This document shows, one piece after another, positions 1-11,700 of a stretch of 64,000 bases of DNA; position 1 is the stretch's first letter, and every line of letters starts with the position of its first letter. A program made the translations under genes and the position numbers. The stretch lies in the NCBI RefSeq assembly GCF_018873765.1, contig NC_057918.1, positions 13,028,862-13,092,861 of the forward strand. Direction: 5' to 3'. This stretch comes from Telopea speciosissima (lineage: Eukaryota > Streptophyta > Magnoliopsida > Proteales > Proteaceae). The notes beneath the pieces were generated by a model, which was not told the origin of the DNA, made no database searches, and saw only the letters and a program-made list of their open reading frames with translations.

Positions 1-1316
1 CGTTGAATATCTAGGGAATGATTTGGATTGACCAAACATGATTGTTAGCCCCAATCTTGTAGCGTTTCGAATATAGGCTTGCTCTGATAAATTTTGGTGG
101 TGACCTAAATGGGATTTTTCCTGAGGCCTATAGTGGTAGTGGAGGCTAGGGCTTGGGCTTATCGGAGTCCATCCCGATGGATCAACCCATTTAGTAGTAC
201 CCTGTTTTCGTGTCTTGTTGTGTAAGCAAGTCAAATCTTTTTGGGTTTTCGTGTTAGGGTTTTGAGAAAAAAGAGTTTTTACCACCGTTTTGGGTGTTCT
301 TGAGAGATCATGTCTTCTTCCATTACATAGTGAATCATCTTTAGCTTCACCCGTGAACGTAGCACATCGTATTAGTGTGTGAACCACGTAAAATCTCTAT
401 GTCATCTTTGCTTTGTTTTGCTCTATTCATGTTTCTTTGGTATTTGTTTTGAGAAAATGTTTGTGCACCATTTTGGTAGTCAACTCTACATGTCGTCTGT
501 GTAGTTTTGAATTTTTCAATACTAAATTTTCCTATAACAAACTCAATTCAAGCTGAAACTTGACATGTGAAAAAGGTTCTTGAGATCTACGAGTCAACAA
601 GATTTCATTTCCATTCTACCTGTCATGTGGCGGAACAAAATACAGGACAGGAACAAGATAGTCGTCCATAGATTCCACATCCATAGAATCTGCTCTCAGT
701 TTAAAATTTTACATAGTAAACTCTCATAAATGTTTTGGAGGAAAATAATTAATTTCCGAAGATGTATTTACCTTTACGTGTAAAATGGCTACAAATGCCT
801 CTATTCCTTACCATCTTCTATTCCTTATTCTTCTACAGTCCATCACTTGAAAGTACGAGTGAAACAAATTCAGAGATGGAACCTAAAGAGTCCAACAGGT
901 CTCACACCCCACACCACCCCTTGTTTAAGGGGTAGTATCAAGTGATTGGAGAGGATCCATGGGTTCTTTGTGAAGGTTTTGGTTTTTTTTTTTTAAAGAT
1001 TGTCATCGAGTTGTGTAGCGTTTGCACTAGCATGGGGGGCCAATAAGAGCATGTGCAGAGCATTTGATTGAATGGAAATTTTCAATTCATTGGGAGTTGG
1101 GTGGTAATTTCATGCGGTCCTATATCTGCACAGGAACCACGCGCCCAATTAATGTTCTTTTTTCCTTTTCTTTTCTTTTTTTTGGGGGGGGGGGGGGCAC
1201 GGTGCTAGTTCAAATCAAATTTTGACAAATCCTATGTAGGAATGTCCAACGCACCAACAAAAACAAGCTTTGTGATAATGGTTCAAATAAGTTGAAACGG
1301 CGACGAGGATTAACCT
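1..1316. other. Left-flank intergenic DNA, no gene recognised
   Basis: No open frame here resembles a known protein. A T-tract running into a 14-base G-tract lies near 1170-1198. Positions 240-400 contain a stretch reading like the transcribed end of a plant LTR (stop-rich, with a word similar to 'gaaccacgtaaaatctc' that is common in such LTRs), but no partner LTR, primer site or duplication is visible, so I only call it possible repeat DNA. Confidence 0.5.
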
Positions 1317-1464
1317 TCATAGATTAGCCGTAATCGGTCTGAATTCTAAAAATTCAATATGAATTGATCGATTTGAATTAGCCAGAATTAGAATAAGGAT
1401 TGACCGATTGTAATGAGCAGAATCAGAAATCCAAATTTGATTCCTCGAACCATTACTACAACAA

Positions 1465-1589
1465 CCACTCAGCTCTATCTCAATTAAAAGTGGACGACTA
1501 GATGTCATATTTGATACAAGACCTATGCTATGCGTGTCTTTCCTCACCATCTCTCTTAGGTCTGCCATTGGTTCATTTAGTTCATTCAA
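1465..1589 (-). mobile_element. LINE (RTE-like) ORF2 C-terminal remnant
   Basis: The minus-strand translation contains MVRKDTHSIGLVSNMTSSR, which resembles the C-terminal tail found after the reverse transcriptase of plant RTE-type LINEs (valine-arginine-lysine-aspartate, then a short helix, then a W/R-rich end). A second tail of the same kind occurs on the plus strand at about 59862-60000. Only about 40 residues are recognisable, and no reverse transcriptase domain or poly-A tail can be assigned. It is a 5'-truncated, dead copy. The family call rests on motif memory and is moderate. Confidence 0.5.
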
Positions 1590-1938
1590 TTTGAATTAAA
1601 TATGTCATCCATACTGGAGCAACCAAAGGCCTCCATTGAATATGATACGGCTATGCTACTTCAAACTACTTACTTGTAACTTGTCATGTATCGGAGGTAC
1701 TCTAAAATCAGCTCTAATATGACTATTCATTACCTTATCTTTCATAGTTTTGCCACATCTCTATCTCAACATATTCATTTTTGCTACACTGAGTTTATTT
1801 ATATTTCTATAAAAAAAAATTATTTATATGATGCTTCTTAACTATCTAACATTCCGCATCATACTTGCACACACAAAAAAAAACATTCTACACCATACAC
1901 CATAACCGGTGATTGTTTAATTGTCCTATAAAACTTTT

Positions 1939-2093
1939 GGGAAAAAGATTTCTATTTGGTGGTGTTTCCTATACCTGCTCTCAGGGCACCGTGAGATGAC
2001 GCCTCTGACCCATAGGCGGATACCCAAATGTGCTCACCCATTGGCCCAGATGATTGTGTAGAGACCATGCCACCAAGTAGAGATCTCTTGCCC
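1939..2093. mobile_element. 155-bp MITE, Mutator-type (9-bp TSD)
   Basis: The ends are imperfect inverted repeats of about 35 bp: the left end reads GGGAAAAAGATTTCTATTTG and the right end is its near complement. They are flanked by identical 9-bp duplications AAAACTTTT at 1930-1938 and 2094-2102. A 9-bp duplication is the Mutator signature. There is no coding capacity, so it is non-autonomous. Confidence 0.75.
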
Positions 2094-2131
2094 AAAACTT
2101 TTATTTAAATTTTGGAAATCAGGTTTTTGTG

Positions 2132-2293
2132 GAATCGTTATTCTCTCCCATTACTACTGCACGGTGCAGTAATGCATCGTGCGGCAGCTGCAGAGGCCAT
2201 GTGCACCATGTAGGGCCCATTGTGCCACATGGTCTCTGCAACGCCGCATGATGCAGTACTGCACCGTGTAGTAACAAGAGAGGATAAAAATTC
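2132..2293. mobile_element. 162-bp foldback MITE, Mutator-type (9-bp TSD)
   Basis: Two arms of about 65 bp (2132-2203 and 2225-2293) form a long hairpin around a short centre; the arms include the motif TACTGCACGGTGCAGTA. The element starts GAATCGTTATTCTC and ends with the near complement. Perfect 9-bp duplications GTTTTTGTG lie at 2123-2131 and 2294-2302. It sits 38 bp from the neighbouring MITE and about 440 bp upstream of the IPK start, so it may lie in the IPK promoter. Confidence 0.8.
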
Positions 2294-2745
2294 GTTTTTG
2301 TGGGGTTAGCACTCCCTTGTGGCTATATCTCTCCTCCTCAAATCAAAGGGGTAGAGGTGTCTTTTCATATATAGAGGAGAGCCATGGACTCATGGGAGTG
2401 CTGGTAGCCTGGTACTAGGCCGCAATGAGAGAGTTCTTCTTTGTTTATACCATTAATGTGCTTGGAGCTGAACAACGAAGAGCATTCGAACCTTCAACGA
2501 CCAGGGGAGTAATGATAGATTCATCACCCTTGATGTGTGAAAAAGGAAATACAATTTGAATGCTCGATTCTGCTTCTTGTTAGTGTTCTGCGGTGATGCT
2601 GCCTACACTTTGTAGCAGAGAATCCCATATCAGCCGCACGAAAAAATAATTTAGCACGTCTCTCGTGGGTACTAATTTTTAGCTGTTGTGAGGTTAATTC
2701 AATTTGAAGCCAGATAGTTTTTGTTCAGATTTTATGATTCCAACG

Positions 2746-5700
2746 ATGGAGCAGGAGAAGCAAATGAAGCAGCAGAGCAGCTCCTCCAACGATATTAGCC
2801 TTAACAAACCCCTCCGTTGCATCGTCAAACTGGGTCTGCACTCTCTCTCTTCATCCCCTTGTAATTTATGCTTGGGCGGTACCTTGTTAAGCTGTCTCTG
2901 ATCTAAGATCGGAAATGAGAAAAAGAGAGCTTAAAGTTTGTTTTTGTTAATTTTATAGTAGTTATTAATACATTTAGTTATTGTGACCTAGGTGGTGCTG
3001 CAATTACTTGTAAGAATGAGTTAGAGAAGATAAACGACGAAAATCTGAAAATAGCTTCTTCACACCTGAGACAAGCAATGAACTCGTCTTCTTCTTCAAA
3101 CAAAGTTATTGCGATGGATTGGAGCAAGCGATCAGGGGTTTCAGAGATTTCTGCATCTTTGGATGATTTTGGGGATTTTCCATTGTTGGATTCGAGCAAC
3201 TCTATCGTCGTTCATGGAGCAGGTTAAACTCAGTTATTGCTCCTTGTGTGCTGCTATAGTCTAGAAGTTTTATTACATACATGGCCACATGGGATTGGAT
3301 TTTATTTGAGTTGGATTAGTCATAACTGGGATAAGTGATGGTGAATCGATGATTATAGTGTAGCTCCAGTTTGTTTCTTAGCAAGAATCTTGGCAGCATG
3401 AAATTGACCATTGAAGTTCAGAGATTTTACAGTTGAGTTGTCGTTTTTATTTTGTGTTGGTTAACGTTCATTGTTGTGGGATGTAGGTTCTTTTGGTCAT
3501 TTTCAGGCAAGCAGGTCTGGAGTCCACAAGGGAGGATTGCACTTGCCTCTTGTCAGGGCTGGTTTTGTGGCTACCCGAATTTCTGTAAGACATTGATATA
3601 GCCAATTGTTAAATATTGCCTGTTTCGGAAACTTCCCATTTCTGAGGTTTTGAAGCTTCATGGTTGTCGAGTCTGGTATCCAGGCTTCTTAGTCTGATCA
3701 ACCATTTCATGCTTAATATCTGTAAAGTTGGAAAGAAAGTCTAGATGAAAGGGCATAATTACCAACATTAGGACATTGAACTGTTGCAGCCCTTTTAGGC
3801 TCCATAATATGCTATTGTTGTACTTGTTATGAAAAATATCTCATTCTATTAATTGAGTGTAATCACATATATGTACACAATGGGTAATGAAATAACTAAA
3901 TATAGTTATTACACGTGGCTATTCCTTATCACCCTCCCTCAAGCGTAACGGTGGTGAACCAACAGTGAGCTTGCCCTTAAGCCATGTAAAGCGTAGCCAA
4001 GATAGACTCTTAGTGAGTACATCAGCAAGCTGATCTGTGGTTGGTGGCAACCATATCGCGAACAAAATGAAAATCAATCTCAATGTGTTTCATCCGAGCA
4101 TGAAACACAGGGTTGGCGGTGAGATAGGTTGCCCCAATATTATGACAGTGGATGATTGGTTGTTGAGGAAGGAAGACGCCTAATTCCCGAAGTAAAGAAC
4201 AAATCCAAACAAGCTCTGTAGCGGCGGCAGCAATGGCACGATACTCAGCCTCAGTGGAGGATCTCGACACTGTCTTTTGCTTTTTAGAAGACCAGGAGAT
4301 AAGATTGGTTCCAAGATATATAGCATAACCGGTGGTAGATTTGCGATCATCAGGGCACCCAGCCCAATCTGCATCTGCATAGGCTTGAAGTAACATAGAA
4401 GGAGATCCTTGAAGGAATAACTCCTCAGTCAACGTGTGCTTAAGGTAATGCAGCACTCTTTTAACGGCAGACCAATGCAAGTCAGTTGGGCAGTGCATAA
4501 ATTGCGCCAATTTGTTAATGACAAAGCTGAGATCTGCACGGGTCATGAGGAGATACTGAAATGCGCCAACCACCCGATGGTACTCAGAACCATCAGCCAA
4601 CGCAGTGCCAGAGTGCAATGTGAGAGGAGATCCTGTGGCCATAGGAGTAGAAATGGGTTTGGCCTCAAGCATAGCTGTACTGCAAAGTAAATCTGTGATG
4701 TACTTGCGTTGGGAAAGATAACAGCCCATAGATGACCGAGAGACCTCTATACCCAAAAAGTAGTGTAGATCGCCTAGATCCTTAAGTGCAAACGTGGCTG
4801 ACAAGGTGCCAATAAGAGCCTGGATTTTGGATGAATCAGTGCCCGTAATAAGAAGATCATCCACGTAGACTAAGCCATATAAGATGGTAGAGCCAAGGCG
4901 ATAGATAAACAAGGACGTATTTGTCTTGGAAGCAACAAAGCCATAGGCAACAAGCCATTCTCGAAGACGGGTGTACCAGGCCCTAGGTGCTTGTTTGAGC
5001 CCATAAAGTGACCTATGTAGGTGACAAACATAATCCGGATGGGCTGGATCAACAAAGCCCGGAGGCTGTACCATATACACATCCTCCGTAAGAAAGCCAT
5101 TAAGAAAGGCATTATTAATATCCAATTGTCGTACAGGCCAATGTTGAGATACAGCTAGAGAGAGAACCAGCCGAACAGTGACCGGTTTCACAACCGGGCT
5201 AAATGTCTCATTATAGTCGAGGCCAGGCCGCTGATGGAAACCCTTGGCAACTAAGCGAACCTTATGGCGTTCAATTGACCCATCCGAGTGACGCTTGAGA
5301 CAAAAAACCCACTTGCAGCCCACAACATTTTGATGCTGGGCAGGAGGAACTAAAGTCCAAGTACCATTACGTAATAACGCGTCAAACTCATCATTCATTG
5401 CCTTACGCCACTCAGGGGAACGAGCAGCCTGTGAGTAGCATGTTGGCTCCTCAATGGCCAAAGCAGTTGCAGTTAGCGTGAACCTGTTTGGCGGTTTGAG
5501 AGAACCAGTTCTGGACCGTGTGGTCATGGGATGAATACGTGCAACTCGAGGCCCAGAAATAGTGCTAGGCGGTGGGCCTGCGACAGGCACAACGGGCCCG
5601 GTGTTGGATATAACCTCAACATGCTGTGGTCCTGGACATGATGGATCACTGGGTAATGGGCCTGAGCCAGGCAGAGGAGTCTGGCCGTGGGCCAAGACGT

Positions 5701-8700
5701 CAAGAGACGATGGGTCTGAGAGACCCAAGCGTGGTTCGCATGAACCGGCATGCACAGTATTGCCGTGAGATGTTGACGGCTGAGGACCATGAGCAGCAAC
5801 CGAACAAGGCAACAAAATTGGAGGAACAACATCACACCAGGAGTCCACTGTAGAGCCAAATGAATGCAACCACTGATTGGTGGGTTGGGATGGAAAAACA
5901 TCCTCTACAAACTCCACATGTCGACTGATGTATAACCGATTTGTAGCAGTGTCAAGGCACTTATAGCCTTTATGTTGAAGGCTGTAACCCAAAAAAATGC
6001 AAGGAACTGAGCGAGGTGCTAGTTTGTGAGGACTGTAGGGCCTTAACCATGGATAGCAAAGACAGCCAAATGCCTTTAAAAAATGATAATCTGGCTGAAT
6101 ACCAAATAGGCGATGATATGGACTGTCAAGCTGAAGAAGAGGAGTGGGAAGCCTATTTATAAGATAAATGGCTGTAAGAAATGCATATGACCAGTATGCC
6201 GTAGGGAGATTAGCATGAAACAAAAGAGCAAGACCCGCCTCAACCACATGGCGGTGCTTGCGCTCAGCGGCCCCATTTTGAGCTTGAGTATGAGGGCATG
6301 AGATGCGACGGGAGATGCCATGAGCACCTAAAAAAGAATCCAGTTTTTGGAATTCCCCTCCTCCATCAGTTTGTATGCATTTAATCTTGGTAGAGAAGTG
6401 ATTTTCAACAAGAAGTTTAAAGCGTTGAAAAATAGGCAGCACATCAGATTTTCTCACAATAGGAAACAACCAGCTATACTTGCTGTAATCATCAACGGAC
6501 AACACATAATACCGAAACATATCATGGGAAGTCACAGGGGCAGGGCCCCAAACATCACAGTGCAACAGTTCTAAGGCACGAGTACTAATAGTAGGAGAAG
6601 AACCAAGAGAAAGTCTATGGCTCTTAGAGCACTTACAGGCCTTACAAGAAGATAGTAATGAAGTAGTAACAGGCAAAGAAAATGAAGAAACAACATGTTT
6701 AACAGTCTTAGAAGAGGGATGTCCAAGTCTGGAGTGCCAGCCATCAAGTGAAGCACGAACAGCTGAGTTGGAAACAGAAGGCATGTTGATCGGAAGAGTG
6801 AGTTCATAAAGACCATTGTTACTCCGGCCTTGGTATAGAATCTGACCTGTCCTCTGATCCTTGATCAAAAAACAATCAGAAGAAAATTCAAAGAATGAAT
6901 GATTATCTTTGCAAAAACGTTGAATGGAAATCAAGTTCCGGTGAATATTAGGCACATATAGAACATTAGAGAGTAAAAAATCACAAGAAGCAGCAGCAAG
7001 ATGAACAGAACCAGAACTTTCAATTGACAAACCTTGGCCATTTCCTACTATAATTTGTTCTGGGCCACAGAAAGGTGCACTAAGAGCAAGATTGCTCACA
7101 TCTGCAGTGGGATGATTATTAGAGCCGGAATCTAATAACCATGTAGATGAACCACAAGAAGAAAAGCAAAGATGTGTACCAAGAAATGCATGATTATATC
7201 GTTGAGGGCAGAGTGAGGCAGAGTGACCTTCAGTTCCACAGATTTGGCAACAAGAATGAGTAGAAGAGTTTGGAAAGGCTGACTGACCAGAAGAGAAGTC
7301 CGATTTACCATTGGTGCGCAGACGAGTCTGATCAGAACTTCGAGAACCAAAGTCTTGATAACGATTCTGATCCTGATAACGATTCTGATCTTGATAACGA
7401 TTCTGATCTGAGCGAGCAGCAGATTGACCGTTGCCTCGCGAATTGAAGCGTTGACTGCCCCGAGAACGAGGAAAACGGGAGGCAACATAACGCTTGTTTC
7501 TCTGAAATAGGGCATTCTTGGCATCACTCTGGCCTGCCGTCGCCATATTTGCCGTGGAAACAGAGGAGAGCACCTCATCAGAAACTGACTGGAGAAAGCT
7601 TTCATGGCTGAGCAGCAGATCAGTGAGATCGACAAAGGAAACAGGCTCAGCACGTAAACGAATAGAGGTAGCGAAATCTCGGTAGTCCGATCCTAAACCA
7701 CGGAGAGTATTCAACACCAGATCTTCATCACTTACAGGATGATCAATAGCAGCGAGCGCATCAGCAACAGTGCGCAGCTTAAGAAGATAAGCTCCAACCG
7801 AATCAGAGCCTTTCTGCAACCGGAACAGGCGTTCTTTCAGATCAAGAACCCTGGTACGGGATGATGGAGCATAAACCCTAGCCAACGTCTCCCAGGCATC
7901 ACGAGACGTTGTAGATCCAACAACATGCGGCACAGCCGCTTCAGAGAGAGACAAAATGATCCAGCTCAAGATGAGCTGATCTTGGCGATCCCACAGGTTT
8001 GAGAGCAAGAATCCATCAGTAGATTCGCCCGCCGGACGAGGATAGCTGCCGTCGACGAAACCAAGAAGATCATATCCTTTCAGTAATGGCACCAACTGCG
8101 CTCGCCAAAGAATATAATTCGAAGAGGATAACTTCAAAGGCAGATGAGGCGAAGCATTAAGCGTAACCAGAGACGAAGCATCACAAGCAGAGTTCGCTGT
8201 GAACGGAAGAGAGGTCGCCATGAAACCCCAAATGAGAAGCAGAGAAGAACTATTCAAGAACAAGAAAGAAAAGAGAAAGAGGGACCCAGGAAAAGTGACT
8301 CGTCAGAGTCTAAAAGTAACCTGATACCATGTTATGAAAAGTATCTCATTCTATTAATTGAGTGTAATCACATATATATACACAATGGGTAACGAAATAA
8401 CTAAATACAGTTATTACACGTGGCTATTCCTTATCAGTACTCATCTAACTAATCTGGCCATTTGGCAGCTCATTGTGTTGTGGCCCTGAAAATAGCAAGC
8501 ACAATGGTTACGCTGATGGACTGGGTAGGTTCTTCTTGTAAAAGAGTATGTGGCACAACATGGCTACATTTTTGTGTTTATGGAAGATGGACTACAGGCT
8601 GTCCTATATAGCTCTACAGACGCCCAAACTTCTGAACTTTTGTTATTATTTTGTTCCATGTAGCCTAACATACTTTAGTTGCGAATGGGTTACTCTGGAT

Positions 8701-11700
8701 AATTTTATGGATCTACCAGTTGTGAATGTCCAAACAAAAGCAATATGAGAAATCTTAGTATATCCACAAAAAATTACAAATATATGTTTAAATATTCTGA
8801 TAGTTAAGTTTTAAAGTCATTATTCCCAGATGGAAATCTTAGTATTTACATAAGGATTACAACTATATGTTCCATTTTTTCTGCTTACTGAAGCTTAAGA
8901 GACCGTACCTCACAAACAAACCAAAAGCCTTTTGGTGGATAGCCATTTTGCATTGCATTAGATATCTACAGTCTTTAATTAGAAGCTAGCCATAGAAAGA
9001 CAGCGAAAGAAGTCTTTCTTTTTTCAGTGGGGGGGGGGGGGTTATGGCAGGTGTTTCTTTCATCCTGAAAACTATCTATATATCATGCCTTTCATTTGGT
9101 TTAAAAATGCATGCTGGAAGCTGAAACTTGGATGTCATTTTTTTTCAAGGGAAAAGACTGGGCACGCCGCCAGGGTGCCCAGCATATGTCATCCTCTGTC
9201 CTCCCCCTTTGGAAAAGACTTCCTTGCCTCTTGTGTCCAGCCCTGTGATTGGTGTATGCCGCTAGCTTACCAAAAGCTGGTGGCATACCCAACCTCTCCC
9301 TTGTTTTAATATACTTTCATTTTATTAGAGACTTGTAACATATGTCAGCAGTGCTTCCATCTTCAATCTGCACCCCTTGCACATCAGGTTTATTTTATTT
9401 TATTAAATTTTTTAAAAAAAAATTATGAGATGTTTATGGATATGCACCAGTAGAGATTAGCAACTTCTCTCAAATTTAAGTTGATTTTAAATACATAAAT
9501 TTTACACAGTTTGTGACTTCATCTTATTCGACGTAACTTAGCTTCTTTTTAAAAAAAAGAGCAATCCAGTGCACGAGCCTCCCAGTACTGCAGGGTCTGG
9601 GAGGGGCAAATGGATGCAGCCTCATCCCCTGCTGCTATGCAGGAGAGGCTGTTTCCAAGTTTTGAACCTGCAACCAACAGGTTGCAATAGCACAACTTAA
9701 CCGTTGCACCCGAACCTCAACGAAGTTTTCTTCCTTATTAATCAGTCTCAAGGATTCTCATATGTCCTCCAAAGTTGTTAATTATTACCCTGGATTAAAC
9801 CATAAAATTTCAAGATTTATCATTTTGTTTTATTCTGCTGTTTCAGGTGACATCTCTCAATCTTGAAATTGTGAGAGCACTAGCTAGAGGTATTGATTCT
9901 GCTGTTCGGCATTTTCTCTTTTTTGAAGAAAAAAATCTATCCTTAGACTTCAATTTGTGTATCCTTGGGTTTACTAAGCCAGTATTATAAACCATACTTG
10001 AGGAACAAAGCAAATCGACTTTTAAATGACAAACAATTGGTGGTCTGACCTTAGTTGACACCTTTTAACAAGTTCACGTTCTCACATTTGAGTCACCTGG
10101 TCTGTATCAGGTTCCATGACTTCATGTTTGGTCTTTATCAGTTTAGAGAGTCCGAAATAGATGATCTCTGCCGACTATGGATTTTATTTTCAAACTTCTT
10201 TCGTCTTTGTATAGTCTTTCCCTTCTTCCTTTTTGGTTATTATGGGTTTATGTTATAATTTTATGTTATGATGTTAAGTGAGGGGAATGGGTTGTATTTC
10301 TCCCTTGAGTGATTTTATATATAATGACATGTTGCTGTTGTCAATAGGTACAGATGACAGTCCTATCAACAGACCCTTTTCTCCTCTTCTATCTCTCTCA
10401 GTTTCTCTTCTCTTCTCAATTTGCTTCTTGTTTCTTCTTCTCCTTTATTCTAGTTGGTTGTTATTGATCTGATATTTTCACATGGTAGCAGAGCAACGGT
10501 GATTGATAACATTTAGATCCCTATTTATTCCTCCTTGGTGGATTTTTTGCAACCTGCGATTTGCCTTAACCCTAGAATGCTAGGGTTTGGTTATTCTGAC
10601 CAATATAACAAGGGATTTCTATTCATATGAAGTTTTGCATGCTGGTTTGTGAACTGGTGCCTCTTTTCTAAGCATTGCAATATCATGGTTTTCAGGCTTA
10701 GATCTGAAATCTTGCTCTCCAAGTATATGTCATCCTACATTTGGATTACAGCAACCTTTTGGGATTTTGTTCCTCTACTCGCAAGATGTTTTTGATCAAA
10801 TTTTGGGATTTGATCAGCTACATTGATTGGGATTTCTGGAGTACCCTAGGTTTATGAAACAAAAGTTTCTATTTATTGTTCTCATCAATATATTAGAATC
10901 TGGCCATTGGATTTTGATCCAACTTTGAGAGAATGTTCTTCTGCATACTAAGGCTCCTCGACCAGTCTTTTCATGGTCATCTGAGTTACTGTTTTGGAGA
11001 TAAGATTTTCTCCACTTGGCCTTTGTTTCTTCCCTGCGCTGTGTGGTACTTGCTGTTTTTGATTTGTTGCTGCCTCCTTCATTGTTTATTTTATTGCCTT
11101 TGGCTGATTATATGCATGTTTTTTATATCAACCAGCATCCATATTTAATCCTTGTTTGGATTTTAACCCCCTTTTCTGTCTGGGTTGGATTCTGAGCCAC
11201 AATATTTAAAAAACCAGCTTCTTTCTGGTGAGAAGGTCCCTTCCATGAATGAGGCATTCTTGCGCATTCATGGATTGTCTCTCCATCTCTCACCAAATCT
11301 GAATCGTCTTCCCCGTATAGAGATAGCTCTGCATTTATTACTAATACAAGTGGTTGTAGACGAGGGCGGGTCTTGGTGCAACGGTAAGGTTGCTCCATTG
11401 TAACCAAGTGGTCACGGGTTCGAATCTGGAAACAGCCTCTCTGTGAAAGCAGGGATAAGGCTGCATACATTATGACCCTCCCCAGACCCCGCAGTGGCGG
11501 GAGCCTCGTGCACTAGGTACAAGTGGTTGTAGACGTGGTCATGGTTTAGGGGGAGGTAGAGGAAGTGGTGATGGTTGTGGAGGACAGCAGTTTGACCACC
11601 CTTTAAGTTATTTTATCCACTATGGCAAACCCAATCATACTATTGACAAATGTTGGGTAAAATATGGTAAACCTGAGTGGGCACAACAAATGACTAATTC

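Larger units (their letters stand above)
3825..8436 (-). mobile_element. Full-length Copia LTR retrotransposon in IPK intron 3
   Basis: The element is 4612 bp and lies antisense to IPK. Two 107-bp LTRs begin TGTTATG and end CTTATCA; the 5-bp duplication GTACT is present at 3820-3824 and 8437-8441. Read on the minus strand, the primer-binding site TGGTATCAG (complementary to initiator Met-tRNA) directly follows the right LTR, and a purine tract (TTGAGGGAGGGT) precedes the left one. The LTRs differ at four positions, all transitions, so the insertion is fairly young. The LTRs are very short for a Copia element that carries a complete gag-pol. Confidence 0.95.

Noticed and set aside
7132-7653. 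173-codon minus-strand frame inside the Copia gag
   Set aside because: It is an overlapping frame of the real gag-pol gene with no protein resemblance.
11123-11470. 115-codon minus frame in IPK intron 4
   Set aside because: It overlaps the Au SINE and the decayed Copia; no domain, and similar frames arise in other SINE copies.
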